NCBI RefSeq assembly: GCF_001306915.1 | Contig: NZ_LJTC01000010.1 | Coordinates: 62,001 to 126,000, forward strand | Length of the DNA stretch: 64,000 bases | Direction of reading: 5' to 3' | From: Pseudoalteromonas lipolytica | GTDB taxonomy: Bacteria; Pseudomonadota; Gammaproteobacteria; Enterobacterales; Alteromonadaceae | In this document: positions 8,323-17,067 of the stretch, one piece after another | How the letters are laid out: every line of letters starts with the position of its first letter | How positions within the stretch are numbered: the first letter of the stretch is position 1 | The notes under the pieces: generated by a model | Told to the model about the DNA's origin: nothing | The model's input: only the letters and a program-made list of their open reading frames with translations | Databases searched by the model: none | Translations under genes and position numbers: made by a program

Positions 8323-9780
8323 ATGGACTGCCTTTATCAAAAGAGTTATACGCTAGATTGGCCGATAGTGAGTGAGATACGGCATGTTTTAAAACATATC
8401 CTTACTGCAATTAGTGTCAAGCACCAAGACATTGATGCTGCAGGCCTTGTAGCAACCGAGTATTTAACTAATTTACTACGCCACACAAAGAAAAATGATA
8501 AGCCTTTGTTATTTAGTATATTTAAAGTATCAAACCAGCAGTTACGAATTGAATTTAAAGATTCATTTAAAAGTTATGATATTTTTAATAATCACTCATC
8601 AAATTGGGAAATAGACAGCGGTGAGCTTGTTGAAGGGGGGATGGGGGTTGCGCTTATCAAGCATTATTTTCCTAATGCTAGCTATAATACTCATCATCAA
8701 TTTAATACATTTTCTTTCTGTTTAAACAATATCGATAAGCGGCCAACATTGATATACATTGATGATGATAAGTCACAATTGGCTCTGCTTAAAGCCTATT
8801 TATCTGAACATTTTCAAGTAATTTGTTGCGAAGACATTGAATCAGGTTGGCAAGAGATCCTTACCTCAGGTGCGACGATTTTACTGTTAGACCACAAGCT
8901 TAAAAATGGTACGAGTGAGCCGCTATTAAAACGACTAAACCAGTCAAATCTAAAAATTAATTTATCAGTTGTTATGCTCACGGGGGATGACAGTGAAGAG
9001 TTGATAAAAAGAATTAATATGCTCGGCGTTGATGATTATCTAGTTAAACCTGTTACCAAAACTAGATTACTGCAAAGTATTGAAAGAATTGTTCATCGGT
9101 TCTCTGCTTTAAAGTACTTTGTTAATGAGGACCGAGCACCAACCAAACGCGAGTTAGAAACGTATAACGCTTATAATTTTGGCTCAATTATAAGCCAAAT
9201 GGGGGGAGATTTTTGTTTGTATCCCCACCAGCATAGCAACGCCGTGGTAATTGGCGATATGATGGGACATGGTCTAGTCGCTTTAAAAGAGAGCTTTGCT
9301 ATTAAAGGTTTTTTAAGTGGTTGTTTAGCAACAGAGATCCCTTTAGAGACCGTACTACCTATGTTGAATAGAGCCCTTTCTGAGCAGCGCTTATGTAAAT
9401 CAAGCTTAGTAACCTTGTTGATAATTTATATCGAAGATAACCGTTTACATTGGTTCAATGCGGGTCATCCTGCGCCTTGTGTTATTAATAAACAAGGCCG
9501 TTTAGAGCAGCTAGTTGGCACAGATCCTTTGCTTGGCCTTAATGATCAACATCAATTTAAGCATTACCAATATGAACTAGCTGAGGTTGAGCACATATTA
9601 ATCTTTACAGATGGTTGGTTAGATAACCAGCACTTAGATGAAGTGGATCAAATAGTATCGAAATTAAACGCAAACAAACTCTACAATGAAGATTTTGCAT
9701 ATGGTTTATGGCAAGCCAGTCAAGTGAAGTTATCTGAAGAAGTTGATGATGCATCACTCATTGTGATCAACAAACACTAA
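8323..9780 (+). CDS. sypE: RsbW-like kinase / receiver / PP2C phosphatase partner-switch regulator (SypE-like)
   Basis: A 485-aa three-domain regulator. Residues ~1-133 are an RsbW-type HATPase (EYLTNLLRHTKK N-box, GGMGVALIK glycine box). Residues ~140-258 are a receiver domain (YIDDDKSQ, phospho-acceptor Asp in LLLDHKL, KPVTK). Residues ~285-484 are a PP2C/SpoIIE phosphatase (GGDFCLY, VIGDMMGHG, FTDGWLDN, DDASLIVI). This order is that of V. fischeri SypE, which phosphorylates or dephosphorylates the STAS protein SypA depending on receiver state. Here the STAS substrate is the gene at 4360. The metal-binding aspartates of the phosphatase appear intact. Confidence 0.9.
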   Translation: MDCLYQKSYTLDWPIVSEIRHVLKHILTAISVKHQDIDAAGLVATEYLTNLLRHTKKNDKPLLFSIFKVSNQQLRIEFKDSFKSYDIFNNHSSNWEIDSGELVEGGMGVALIKHYFPNASYNTHHQFNTFSFCLNNIDKRPTLIYIDDDKSQLALLKAYLSEHFQVICCEDIESGWQEILTSGATILLLDHKLKNGTSEPLLKRLNQSNLKINLSVVMLTGDDSEELIKRINMLGVDDYLVKPVTKTRLLQSIERIVHRFSALKYFVNEDRAPTKRELETYNAYNFGSIISQMGGDFCLYPHQHSNAVVIGDMMGHGLVALKESFAIKGFLSGCLATEIPLETVLPMLNRALSEQRLCKSSLVTLLIIYIEDNRLHWFNAGHPAPCVINKQGRLEQLVGTDPLLGLNDQHQFKHYQYELAEVEHILIFTDGWLDNQHLDEVDQIVSKLNANKLYNEDFAYGLWQASQVKLSEEVDDASLIVINKH

Positions 9781-9880
9781 AGTTTGAGTTTACAAACTGA
9801 GCGATTTCACACTAAGCTATTAGTAAGGTTTTGTATCATAATCACTTTATCTCAACAGCTATTAAAATAAGGACATACCA

Positions 9881-11329
9881 ATGCCACCTAAAATTCTCAT
9901 TGTTGAAGATACTGAGTCACTGGCTTTAATGTACCAGTCATACTTAATACCCACGGGTGTAAATACGCGCATCGCTTACACCGGCGAGCAGGCGATAGCT
10001 GCTTTAGAAGAATTTCAACCAGACCTGATCATATTAGATGTCATGCTGCCGGATATGAATGGCCTTGATATTTTATCATCATTAAATGCTGATAACTCTC
10101 CGCAGGTAATTGTCTTAACAGGCCATGCAACAAAAGAAATGGCCATTAAAGCAATTAAATTAGGTGCGAGTGACTTTTTAGAAAAACCCATTGAAGCGGA
10201 TCGTTTTCGGATCACTGTAAATAACGGATTAAAACTAAAAGACTTAAAGCAAACCGTAAAAACATACAAAAGTACCTATGAGAATGGACAGTACTTTGAT
10301 TTGATTGGCAGCTCTGCTGAAATGCAATCTGTTTACCAAATTATTAAATCTGCCTCAGCAAGCAAAGCAACCGTTTTTATTACTGGTGAAAGTGGTACAG
10401 GAAAAGAATTATGTGCCCGTGCAGTGCACCTGGCATCTCCGCGTGCAAATAAACCCTTTGTTGCTTTGAATTGTGCCGCAATTCCTAAAGATTTAATTGA
10501 AAGTGAGATTTTTGGACATTTAAAAGGCGCATTTACAGGGGCCATTGCAAACCGTGAAGGGGCTGCCGGCCAAGCTGATGGAGGAACTTTATTTTTAGAT
10601 GAGCTCTGCGAAATGGATATTAATCTTCAGAGTAAACTCTTGCGCTTTATTCAAACTGGTTGTTATCAGCAAGTAGGGAGTGAAAAAGAGGTTAAAGTTG
10701 ATGTACGCTTTGTTTGTGCAACAAATCGTGATCCTTTGCTTGAGGTTAAAGAAGGGCGTTTCCGCGAGGATCTATATTATCGTTTACATGTCATTCCTAT
10801 CACTTTACCACCTCTTAATCAACGTGGCAGAGACGTTATTGAGATAGCAGATGCCTTATTCAAAAAAATTAGTAAAGAGGAAGGGCGTAGTTACAGGGGC
10901 ATGTCTGATGCTGTTAAAAACATGTTTTTAAAATACAGTTGGCCGGGTAATGTTCGACAGCTAGAAAATACAATTAGAAATATTCTCGTACTTCACAATG
11001 AGGATTATATAGAAACAAATATGATCCCTGCTTTACCTCATAGCCAAAACCAGTCAGTCGAAACGGCAGCTTCTGAACCAAGTCATAGGGTTAAAACACA
11101 ATTTGAGGATAGTACGCCTATATCTTCAGAAATAATTTCAATTGATGAAAAACCAGCAGAGTTTTCTCAGTCAGATATAGAACCCCTTTGGTTAGTTGAA
11201 AAACGCTATATAGAACAGTCTATCGATGCTTGTGATAACAATATTCCAAAAGCAGCGGCCTTGTTAGATGTGAGTCCTTCAACACTTTACAGAAAAATCA
11301 AGAGTTGGGAGGAAATGCAGGTAAGCTAG
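9881..11329 (+). CDS. sypG: Sigma-54-dependent response regulator (SypG-like, NtrC family)
   Basis: A 482-aa activator with a receiver domain (~4-120, acidic pocket E9-D10, acceptor D53 in LILDVMLP), AAA+ domain (~145-380; Walker A GESGTGKE, sigma-54 contact loop GAFTGA, FLDELCEM) and a Fis-type helix-turn-helix at the C-terminus (NIPKAAALLDVSPSTLYRKI). In V. fischeri SypG directly activates syp promoters with sigma-54. Its likely targets here are the promoter at 4304 and the TTGCAT palindromes. Its 3' end overlaps the convergent glycosyltransferase gene by about 30 bases. A 100-bp spacer separates it from the sypE-like gene. Confidence 0.9.
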   Translation: MPPKILIVEDTESLALMYQSYLIPTGVNTRIAYTGEQAIAALEEFQPDLIILDVMLPDMNGLDILSSLNADNSPQVIVLTGHATKEMAIKAIKLGASDFLEKPIEADRFRITVNNGLKLKDLKQTVKTYKSTYENGQYFDLIGSSAEMQSVYQIIKSASASKATVFITGESGTGKELCARAVHLASPRANKPFVALNCAAIPKDLIESEIFGHLKGAFTGAIANREGAAGQADGGTLFLDELCEMDINLQSKLLRFIQTGCYQQVGSEKEVKVDVRFVCATNRDPLLEVKEGRFREDLYYRLHVIPITLPPLNQRGRDVIEIADALFKKISKEEGRSYRGMSDAVKNMFLKYSWPGNVRQLENTIRNILVLHNEDYIETNMIPALPHSQNQSVETAASEPSHRVKTQFEDSTPISSEIISIDEKPAEFSQSDIEPLWLVEKRYIEQSIDACDNNIPKAAALLDVSPSTLYRKIKSWEEMQVS

Positions 11330-12332
11330 CGGTATAAGCCTTATTTAATTGTTCAAATTGCTGTTTACCTGAAAAGCGTTGCTCAACTAATTGCTTAGCA
11401 TTTTTGAGCATATTGCGCTTTTGCTCAGCACTGAGTGATCGTAAGTAATTTAATTGGTTTACTAATGCATCAGTGCTTGAATCAGACATTAGTAAGCCAT
11501 TTTTTAAATGCTCAATGATTTTAACAAGTTGGCCAACAGGTGCAGAAATCACTAGTACACCATTAGACATTGCTTCAAGAACAACCATAGGTAAACCTTC
11601 AGCCCTTGAACAAACAACCAATACATCTAAATGTGGCCATATTTGTTCTGGCTCACATTGCCCATGATAAGTTATTGCTGTTAAATCTAATTCACTTGCC
11701 ATTGGTCCATCACCAAACATATGAAAATTAAGATATTCAGATGAAAACTGTTTAGCAGTCTCAATAAATATATCAGGGGCTTTCTCGTAAGATAAGCGGC
11801 CAACAAAGCCAACGTTAATTGGCTCTCTCTCAATGTTTATTGAGTGCTTAGATTTATTATTCAAACTGATAAAGTTTTCCAGTAGTTCTGCTTTGTAAAT
11901 CTGTTTTGAAAGAATATCTGAAACGGCAAAATTAAATGAAAAGTAGCTTAAAAGCTTATCAAGCCTGTTATATAAATAAACGAGTCCCTGACCTTGCTCA
12001 CCGGCATGGTAAGTAGATATACAACGGCGATTTTGCATTAAGCAAGCGAGCTTGCCTAATATACTTGCTTTATAACCATGAGTATGAAGTAACGAGCTAG
12101 ATGGTAACTCTTTGATAATTTTGTATAAATCTAAAAAACATCCGCCCGCAAATTGGTAGTCAATATTTGCATTATCTAAACGATTGTAAAATGCGATGTT
12201 ATTATGATCTTGATAAAACAAAACTGAGCTTTTAATATTATATTGTTCAAGCAAATTGCATAGGGCGATGATATGGCTTTCGATGCCGCCAATGATACTT
12301 GAATCTACAAATAAAATAACACTGTACTTCAT
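11298..12332 (-). CDS. GT4-family glycosyltransferase on the reverse strand
   Basis: A 344-aa GT-B glycosyltransferase with an N-terminal glycine-rich start (VDSSIIGGIESHIIAL) and a C-terminal donor-binding motif (SRAEGLPMVVLEAMSNGVLVI, E-x7-E). It is inserted against the direction of the syp-like genes, converging on the sigma-54 activator and diverging from the HPt gene with only 20 bp between start codons. It may act on the same polysaccharide, but its orientation implies a separate promoter. No membrane helix. Substrates unknown. Confidence 0.85.
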   Translation of the reverse strand: MKYSVILFVDSSIIGGIESHIIALCNLLEQYNIKSSVLFYQDHNNIAFYNRLDNANIDYQFAGGCFLDLYKIIKELPSSSLLHTHGYKASILGKLACLMQNRRCISTYHAGEQGQGLVYLYNRLDKLLSYFSFNFAVSDILSKQIYKAELLENFISLNNKSKHSINIEREPINVGFVGRLSYEKAPDIFIETAKQFSSEYLNFHMFGDGPMASELDLTAITYHGQCEPEQIWPHLDVLVVCSRAEGLPMVVLEAMSNGVLVISAPVGQLVKIIEHLKNGLLMSDSSTDALVNQLNYLRSLSAEQKRNMLKNAKQLVEQRFSGKQQFEQLNKAYTASLPAFPPNS

Positions 12333-12352
12333 ATCTACTCCAAGGAAAAAAC

Positions 12353-12685
12353 ATGATAGATACTGCTACATTTGCACAATTGCAACAGGATGTTGGTGAA
12401 GACCTAGCAAAACAGCTACTACAAGTGTACCTCACTGAATCCACACAAATTGTTAACGATATTGCTGATACAACAAAACAAGCAACTATTTCTTTAAATG
12501 CTCATAGTCTGAAAAGCAGTAGCCGAAGCTATGGCGCGCTTTCTGTAGGTTCTATTGCTGAACAAATTGAGCACAAAGCCAAAGCTGAACAATTCGATCA
12601 TGAATTGCATGATTTAATCGAGACACTGCAAGACCAATTTTCACTAACACTAAAGCATGGAAATAGCTTGATCAGTTCGGCTTGA
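12353..12685 (+). CDS. HPt phosphotransfer protein
   Basis: A 110-aa four-helix histidine phosphotransfer protein. The phospho-accepting His is H51 in NAHSLKSSSRSYGA, the usual HxLKxxS motif. It is a candidate shuttle between the hybrid kinase at 13722, which ends in a receiver and has no HPt of its own, and the receivers in the SypE- and SypG-like proteins. In V. fischeri SypF the HPt domain is part of the kinase. The 3' end overlaps the convergent YvcK-family gene by about 36 bases. Confidence 0.88.
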   Translation: MIDTATFAQLQQDVGEDLAKQLLQVYLTESTQIVNDIADTTKQATISLNAHSLKSSSRSYGALSVGSIAEQIEHKAKAEQFDHELHDLIETLQDQFSLTLKHGNSLISSA

Positions 12686-13555
12686 TTTATCAGCCTCCAA
12701 AATTAATGGCATTTTAAGTATCTCACCAAAAACTGTACTAAGTTGTTCAATATCATGTTGCTGATTTGGTGTTCTAATCACATCATCAAAATGTGAAACA
12801 ATTTCGCTAAGTGCGTCGTGTGAAATACTTAAATCACAAAATGAATATCCCAGCATACTTTCAAGCCAATCAACGGGTTTTAAATCTAATGATTTAATTA
12901 CACTTGTTTCTTTTGCAATATTTTCTATAAACACTCGACACGCTGAAGTCATGTTAATTGCTTGAGTGATATCTTCTACAAGCATAGCTGGCATAACACT
13001 GGTTATTAGGCTACCAGGACCAATTAAAATTAAGTCAGCATTATGTATTGCTTCAACAGCACCTGGAGCCGCATTTACATTTTGAGATAGAGTGACATAT
13101 TCAGGTAACTGAGTTAGCGAGTCTATCTGGCATTCACCAATAATTTTTTCACCGTTTGGTAAAACAGCTAATAAATCGGTTGGCTCATCAGACATTGGCA
13201 AAATGGTTTCAGAATTGCCCAACATCGCATTGAACCAAGCAATTGCCTGAGTCGCAGAGTTAGTTTGTTGTGATAATCCTAGCAGTGTTAAATTACCTAA
13301 ACTATGACCATCTAACTCACCGCCTTCAAAGCGATGGTGAAATACTTTATGTACTAATGAGTCATCATCGGCAAGTTGTAGGCAACAACGTCTTATATCA
13401 CCTAAAGCAACGCCCCCCTGACTATTTCTTAGTTTTCCTGTACTACCACCATTATCAGTTGTTGCGACAATTGCAGTGAGTTCTGCGCAATGTGGTCTAA
13501 TTGCACTAAGCATATGAGATAAGCCGTGGCCACCACCAATACATACAATTTTCAT
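12650..13555 (-). CDS. yvcK: YvcK/CofD-family (gluconeogenesis factor) protein
   Basis: A protein of about 301 aa in the CofD-like superfamily. Conserved blocks are CIGGGHGLSHML (nucleotide-sugar binding), ATTDNGGSTGKLR, ALGDIRRCC and GPGSLITSVMP. YvcK proteins bind UDP-GlcNAc and influence carbon metabolism, cell shape and envelope precursor supply. The start at 13555 is chosen because the conserved domain begins there and AGGG lies 8 bases upstream; the longer frame to 13600 has no support. Placement inside the polysaccharide locus may be chance or may reflect control of nucleotide-sugar flux. Confidence 0.85.
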   Translation of the reverse strand: MKIVCIGGGHGLSHMLSAIRPHCAELTAIVATTDNGGSTGKLRNSQGGVALGDIRRCCLQLADDDSLVHKVFHHRFEGGELDGHSLGNLTLLGLSQQTNSATQAIAWFNAMLGNSETILPMSDEPTDLLAVLPNGEKIIGECQIDSLTQLPEYVTLSQNVNAAPGAVEAIHNADLILIGPGSLITSVMPAMLVEDITQAINMTSACRVFIENIAKETSVIKSLDLKPVDWLESMLGYSFCDLSISHDALSEIVSHFDDVIRTPNQQHDIEQLSTVFGEILKMPLILEADKSSRTDQAISML

Positions 13556-13685
13556 TTGATTCACCCTAATTAGTTCATACCAATTAAAAGCATAAGGCAT
13601 ACCATTTTTAAGATTTAGCTAATATGATGAAATATCGATAATTTTTTAAAAAATATATGGATGAATCTAATTCTTTTTTCTATAT

Positions 13686-13703
13686 TTGCATTATGCGATG
13701 CAA
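13686..13703. promoter_or_regulatory. TTGCAT palindrome upstream of the hybrid kinase gene
   Basis: TTGCATTATGCGATGCAA has outer arms TTGCAT/ATGCAA and contains TTGCATTATGCGA, which matches the tandem sites at 4220-4264 in 11 of 13 positions. It lies 19-36 bases upstream of the chosen kinase start, so binding there could repress or autoregulate the kinase. Confidence 0.4.
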
Positions 13704-13721
13704 TTTTTGATAGGAAAAGCC

Positions 13722-15695
13722 ATGGCGGGTATTAACTTAGAGCAATTACCAATTGTGCTAAGACAGTTTAATGGAATAACAGAAAATCAAACTGTTAAGA
13801 AAGAACTTCAAGTTTTACTGAATCCTTATTTTAGTTTTAATGAGCTTTGTTTAATTAATATTGAAAACAATAAAGCATCAGTCGAAATGCGTACTATGAA
13901 GTATTTCGATTTTGAAGAAACATTGTTTATTGATGCTTTGATTGATGACTCAATGTTATGGGTTGAGATTAACAATAGCAGCATGTTTAGAACCCCAAGC
14001 AATGTAGAGAGTGCTTTAGTCTTTCAAGTAAAAACAGGATTTGGTAAAGCTCAATGCCTGGTATTTTTATCTATTGAACCAGGAGCTTGTTTTAACGAAC
14101 TTGAATCAATGCCATTACAAATTTTACTTCAACAAGTTGCACATCAATTAGAACATCAAACGAGGCTTAACAGGCAAAAATTTCATTCGACTTCACTATT
14201 AAGCCGTTTAGCTGAGCTTTCAAATCTATTTAATGACTTTGCCAGTGAATGGTTTTGGAAAACCACAGAAAATAATCTGTTTACAAACGTATTAACCTCA
14301 AACGAAGCAAATAATCTATACAAAAGGCATTTCCTGAATAAAACATTTGACGATGTAATAACTGAACATGAACAAACGCAGCTAAAAAAGTGGTCTCAAT
14401 TTAAACACTTATTGTCAGAACAAAATGAATTTATAGATTTTGAATTTGAGATAAATTCATCACCTCAAGCTTGGGTGTCTTTTAGTGGTAAACCGCAATA
14501 TGATGCAAATGGCCATTTCAAAGGTTATATGGGTATTGCAAAAGATATAACAGTAAATAAAGATAGAGAGTATGCACTTAATCTAGCGAAGAACAGGGCT
14601 GAAGAAGCCAGTCTTGCAAAATCGCAATTTTTAACTGTTATGTCGCATGAAATAAGAACCCCAATGAACGCCATTGTTGGCATGTTAGAACTACTCGCTG
14701 ACTCTGAGTTAAATGAAAAACAGAGTAGGTGGTTAAATTACGCTAATACTAGTGCAGACCTTCTTCTAGATCTGATAAGCGATGTTTTAGATTTTTCAAA
14801 AATCGAAAGTGGTTCACTGCAACTTGATGTCAAAGCGACAGACATTTACACATTGGTTAAAAATATCGCTTCTCAATTCTTAGAAACAAGCCAAAGCACG
14901 GGCGTTATTTTTTCATCTGAAATAAAAACGGAATTACCTAAAACTATCGATATAGATAGTGTTCGCGTTGGACAGATCCTATTTAATATTTTAGATAATG
15001 CGATTAAATTTACTAAAGTTGGTACTGTTAATTTTAAAGTTGATAGTACCGAAAAAGAACTTATTTTTGAGATCTCAGATACAGGGCAAGGTATGTCTCA
15101 GTCTCAACTTGAGACAATCTATGACGCTTTCAAACAACATGATGATGGCGTCAACAGGCAAGCTGAAGGGATAGGTCTTGGGCTGAGTATTACAAAAAGT
15201 CTGGTCGATCTTATGAAAGGAACTATCACTGTTGTTAGTGAGCCTAACGTAGGCACTAAATTTACGATAGTGATACCCTTTACCTTGGTAAAAGAGACCA
15301 CTCACACACAGGAACAAGAACAGTCACTTGAGCCGATTTCTATTTTAGTAACAGAGGATAATAAAACGAATCAAGTATTAATTAAGACATTCCTAGAAAA
15401 ACTTAACCATCATGTAACACTTGCAGATAACGGCCAGCAGGCAATTGAAAAAGTGCAAGCAAGTACTTTTGATTTGGTTCTTATGGATATGATGATGCCG
15501 GTTATGGATGGAATAAGTGCAACTAAGTACATGCGCGAGAAACTAAACCTCACCATACCTATTGTGGCATTAACTGCAAATGCTTCTAAACAAGATAAGA
15601 GCGCTTGCTTAGAAGCCGGAATGGACAAAGTGCTTACTAAACCAATCAGATTTCATGATTTAAATCGTGCTTTACGTATTTTATTCAGCCAATAA
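13722..15695 (+). CDS. Hybrid sensor histidine kinase (PAS-HisKA-HATPase-REC), SypF/RscS-like role
   Basis: A 657-aa cytoplasmic-looking kinase. The first ~185 residues are an unassigned input region, followed by a PAS/PAC-like domain (~190-290), HisKA with H309 in MSHEIRTPMNA, HATPase (DNAIKFT, GIGLGLSI) and a C-terminal receiver with D589 in VLMDMMMP. There is no HPt domain and no clear membrane helix. The start is ATG 13722, preceded by AGGA at 7 bases; the TTG at 13686 lacks a binding site and overlaps a palindrome. The separate HPt at 12353 is the obvious partner. The input signal is unknown. Confidence 0.88.
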   Translation: MAGINLEQLPIVLRQFNGITENQTVKKELQVLLNPYFSFNELCLINIENNKASVEMRTMKYFDFEETLFIDALIDDSMLWVEINNSSMFRTPSNVESALVFQVKTGFGKAQCLVFLSIEPGACFNELESMPLQILLQQVAHQLEHQTRLNRQKFHSTSLLSRLAELSNLFNDFASEWFWKTTENNLFTNVLTSNEANNLYKRHFLNKTFDDVITEHEQTQLKKWSQFKHLLSEQNEFIDFEFEINSSPQAWVSFSGKPQYDANGHFKGYMGIAKDITVNKDREYALNLAKNRAEEASLAKSQFLTVMSHEIRTPMNAIVGMLELLADSELNEKQSRWLNYANTSADLLLDLISDVLDFSKIESGSLQLDVKATDIYTLVKNIASQFLETSQSTGVIFSSEIKTELPKTIDIDSVRVGQILFNILDNAIKFTKVGTVNFKVDSTEKELIFEISDTGQGMSQSQLETIYDAFKQHDDGVNRQAEGIGLGLSITKSLVDLMKGTITVVSEPNVGTKFTIVIPFTLVKETTHTQEQEQSLEPISILVTEDNKTNQVLIKTFLEKLNHHVTLADNGQQAIEKVQASTFDLVLMDMMMPVMDGISATKYMREKLNLTIPIVALTANASKQDKSACLEAGMDKVLTKPIRFHDLNRALRILFSQ

Positions 15696-15696
15696 G

Positions 15697-15717
15697 AAAG
15701 CCCCAAATTGGGGCTTT
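15697..15717. terminator. Bidirectional terminator
   Basis: Perfect inverted repeat AAAGCCCCAA / TTGGGGCTTT around a single A, directly after the kinase stop and before the convergent antiporter gene; A- and T-rich ends suit both directions. Confidence 0.85.
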
Positions 15718-15736
15718 AAAATAAACAATGCTAATT

Positions 15737-17059
15737 TTACAACACCATTGCCGCAACCCAGCCAGCAATCAGTAGTGGAATATTAAAATGGATAAAAGTA
15801 GGCACGACAGAGTCCCAAATATGGTCGTGTTGCCCATCTGCATTTAGGCCAGATGTTGGGCCAAGTGTTGAATCAGAGGCAGGGGAGCCTGCATCACCTA
15901 GCGCACCAGCAGTTCCAACCAGTGCCGCAGTAGCCATAACAGAAAAGTTTAGTTCCATACAAAGTGGTACAAACAGGGTGGCTATAATTGGCACTGTCGA
16001 AAACGAGCTACCAATGCCCATGGTGATTAATAAGCCAACGAGTAAAATTAACGCAGCGGCAAGGGGTTTGTTACCCTCAATCATTCCTGCGGCAGAGCTA
16101 ACTAATGAAGCTACATCACCGGTTGCTTTCATCACTGAAGCAAAACCTTGCGCCGAAATCATAATAAAGCCAATCATCGCCATCATAGCAATGCCTTTAC
16201 TAAATACATCGCCGTTTTGCTCAAGTTTTACAACACCAAATAAGGTAAATATAGCTACCCCAACAAGACCACCTAGGATCATAGAGCCACTAATATTTTG
16301 TGCCACTAATGAACAAAGTACGGCGGTAATTCCCACTGCTAACACCTTTTTAGGCTGTTCAATGACAACCTCTTGCTGTTGCTCTGTTAGGCTGTGGGAC
16401 TCGTAACTACGGCGTTTTCGATAAGATATAAACACCGCAACCAATAAACCAAATAACATGCCAATGGCTGGAATGATCATTGCTATCGGCACTTGAGTAT
16501 TAACAATCTCTAAGCCATTTTCAGTGAGGTTTTTGTGTAAGATTGAATATAAGTAGATGCCACCAAAACCATAAGGTAGCACCATATAAGAGGTGGCTAA
16601 GCCGAAGGTTAAGATACACGCAATGGCACGTCTATCAAGGCGTAACTTGTTAAAAACAACAAGTAGGGGCGGTATTAGAATTGGGATAAAAGCTATATGT
16701 ACAGGTATCAAATTTTGCGACGAGATCGCACACAGCAAAATAATACTCAATATAAGATAACTAAGCGTCGTTTCGCCTTTGTGGCTATTCTCGTTTACTT
16801 GCTTTAGTAACTTAGACGCTAAAATACGTGTTAAACCTGACTTAGAAATAGCAACCGCAAATGCACCTAACATCGCATAGCTAAGTGCTATTTCAGCGCC
16901 GCCAGATAATCCATCATTAAATGCATTAACGGTTTGTGATAAACCAAGGCCTGCGGTCAAACCCGCAACAATTGCGCTTACCGTCATCGCCACAATGACA
17001 TTAATTCGACAAAGAGTCAGGATCAGCATCAACATAACGCCGACAATTACTGCATTCAT
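15737..17059 (-). CDS. Na+/H+ antiporter-family (NhaC-like) membrane protein
   Basis: A polytopic protein of 440 aa with about 11-12 hydrophobic segments. The N-terminus ([29 protein letters not shown]) and the [32 protein letters not shown] block near the C-terminus fit the NhaC-related family annotated as Na+/H+ antiporter or putative amino-acid permease. The true substrate is not known for most members. It starts 8 bases after the transglutaminase gene stop and is probably the last gene of that operon. Confidence 0.75.
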   Translation of the reverse strand: MNAVIVGVMLMLILTLCRINVIVAMTVSAIVAGLTAGLGLSQTVNAFNDGLSGGAEIALSYAMLGAFAVAISKSGLTRILASKLLKQVNENSHKGETTLSYLILSIILLCAISSQNLIPVHIAFIPILIPPLLVVFNKLRLDRRAIACILTFGLATSYMVLPYGFGGIYLYSILHKNLTENGLEIVNTQVPIAMIIPAIGMLFGLLVAVFISYRKRRSYESHSLTEQQQEVVIEQPKKVLAVGITAVLCSLVAQNISGSMILGGLVGVAIFTLFGVVKLEQNGDVFSKGIAMMAMIGFIMISAQGFASVMKATGDVASLVSSAAGMIEGNKPLAAALILLVGLLITMGIGSSFSTVPIIATLFVPLCMELNFSVMATAALVGTAGALGDAGSPASDSTLGPTSGLNADGQHDHIWDSVVPTFIHFNIPLLIAGWVAAMVL

Positions 17060-17067
17060 ATTGTTCT

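Noticed and set aside
15978..16406. 142-codon forward frame opposite the antiporter gene
   Set aside because: Composition is typical of the complement of a membrane protein gene; no domain or start signal.
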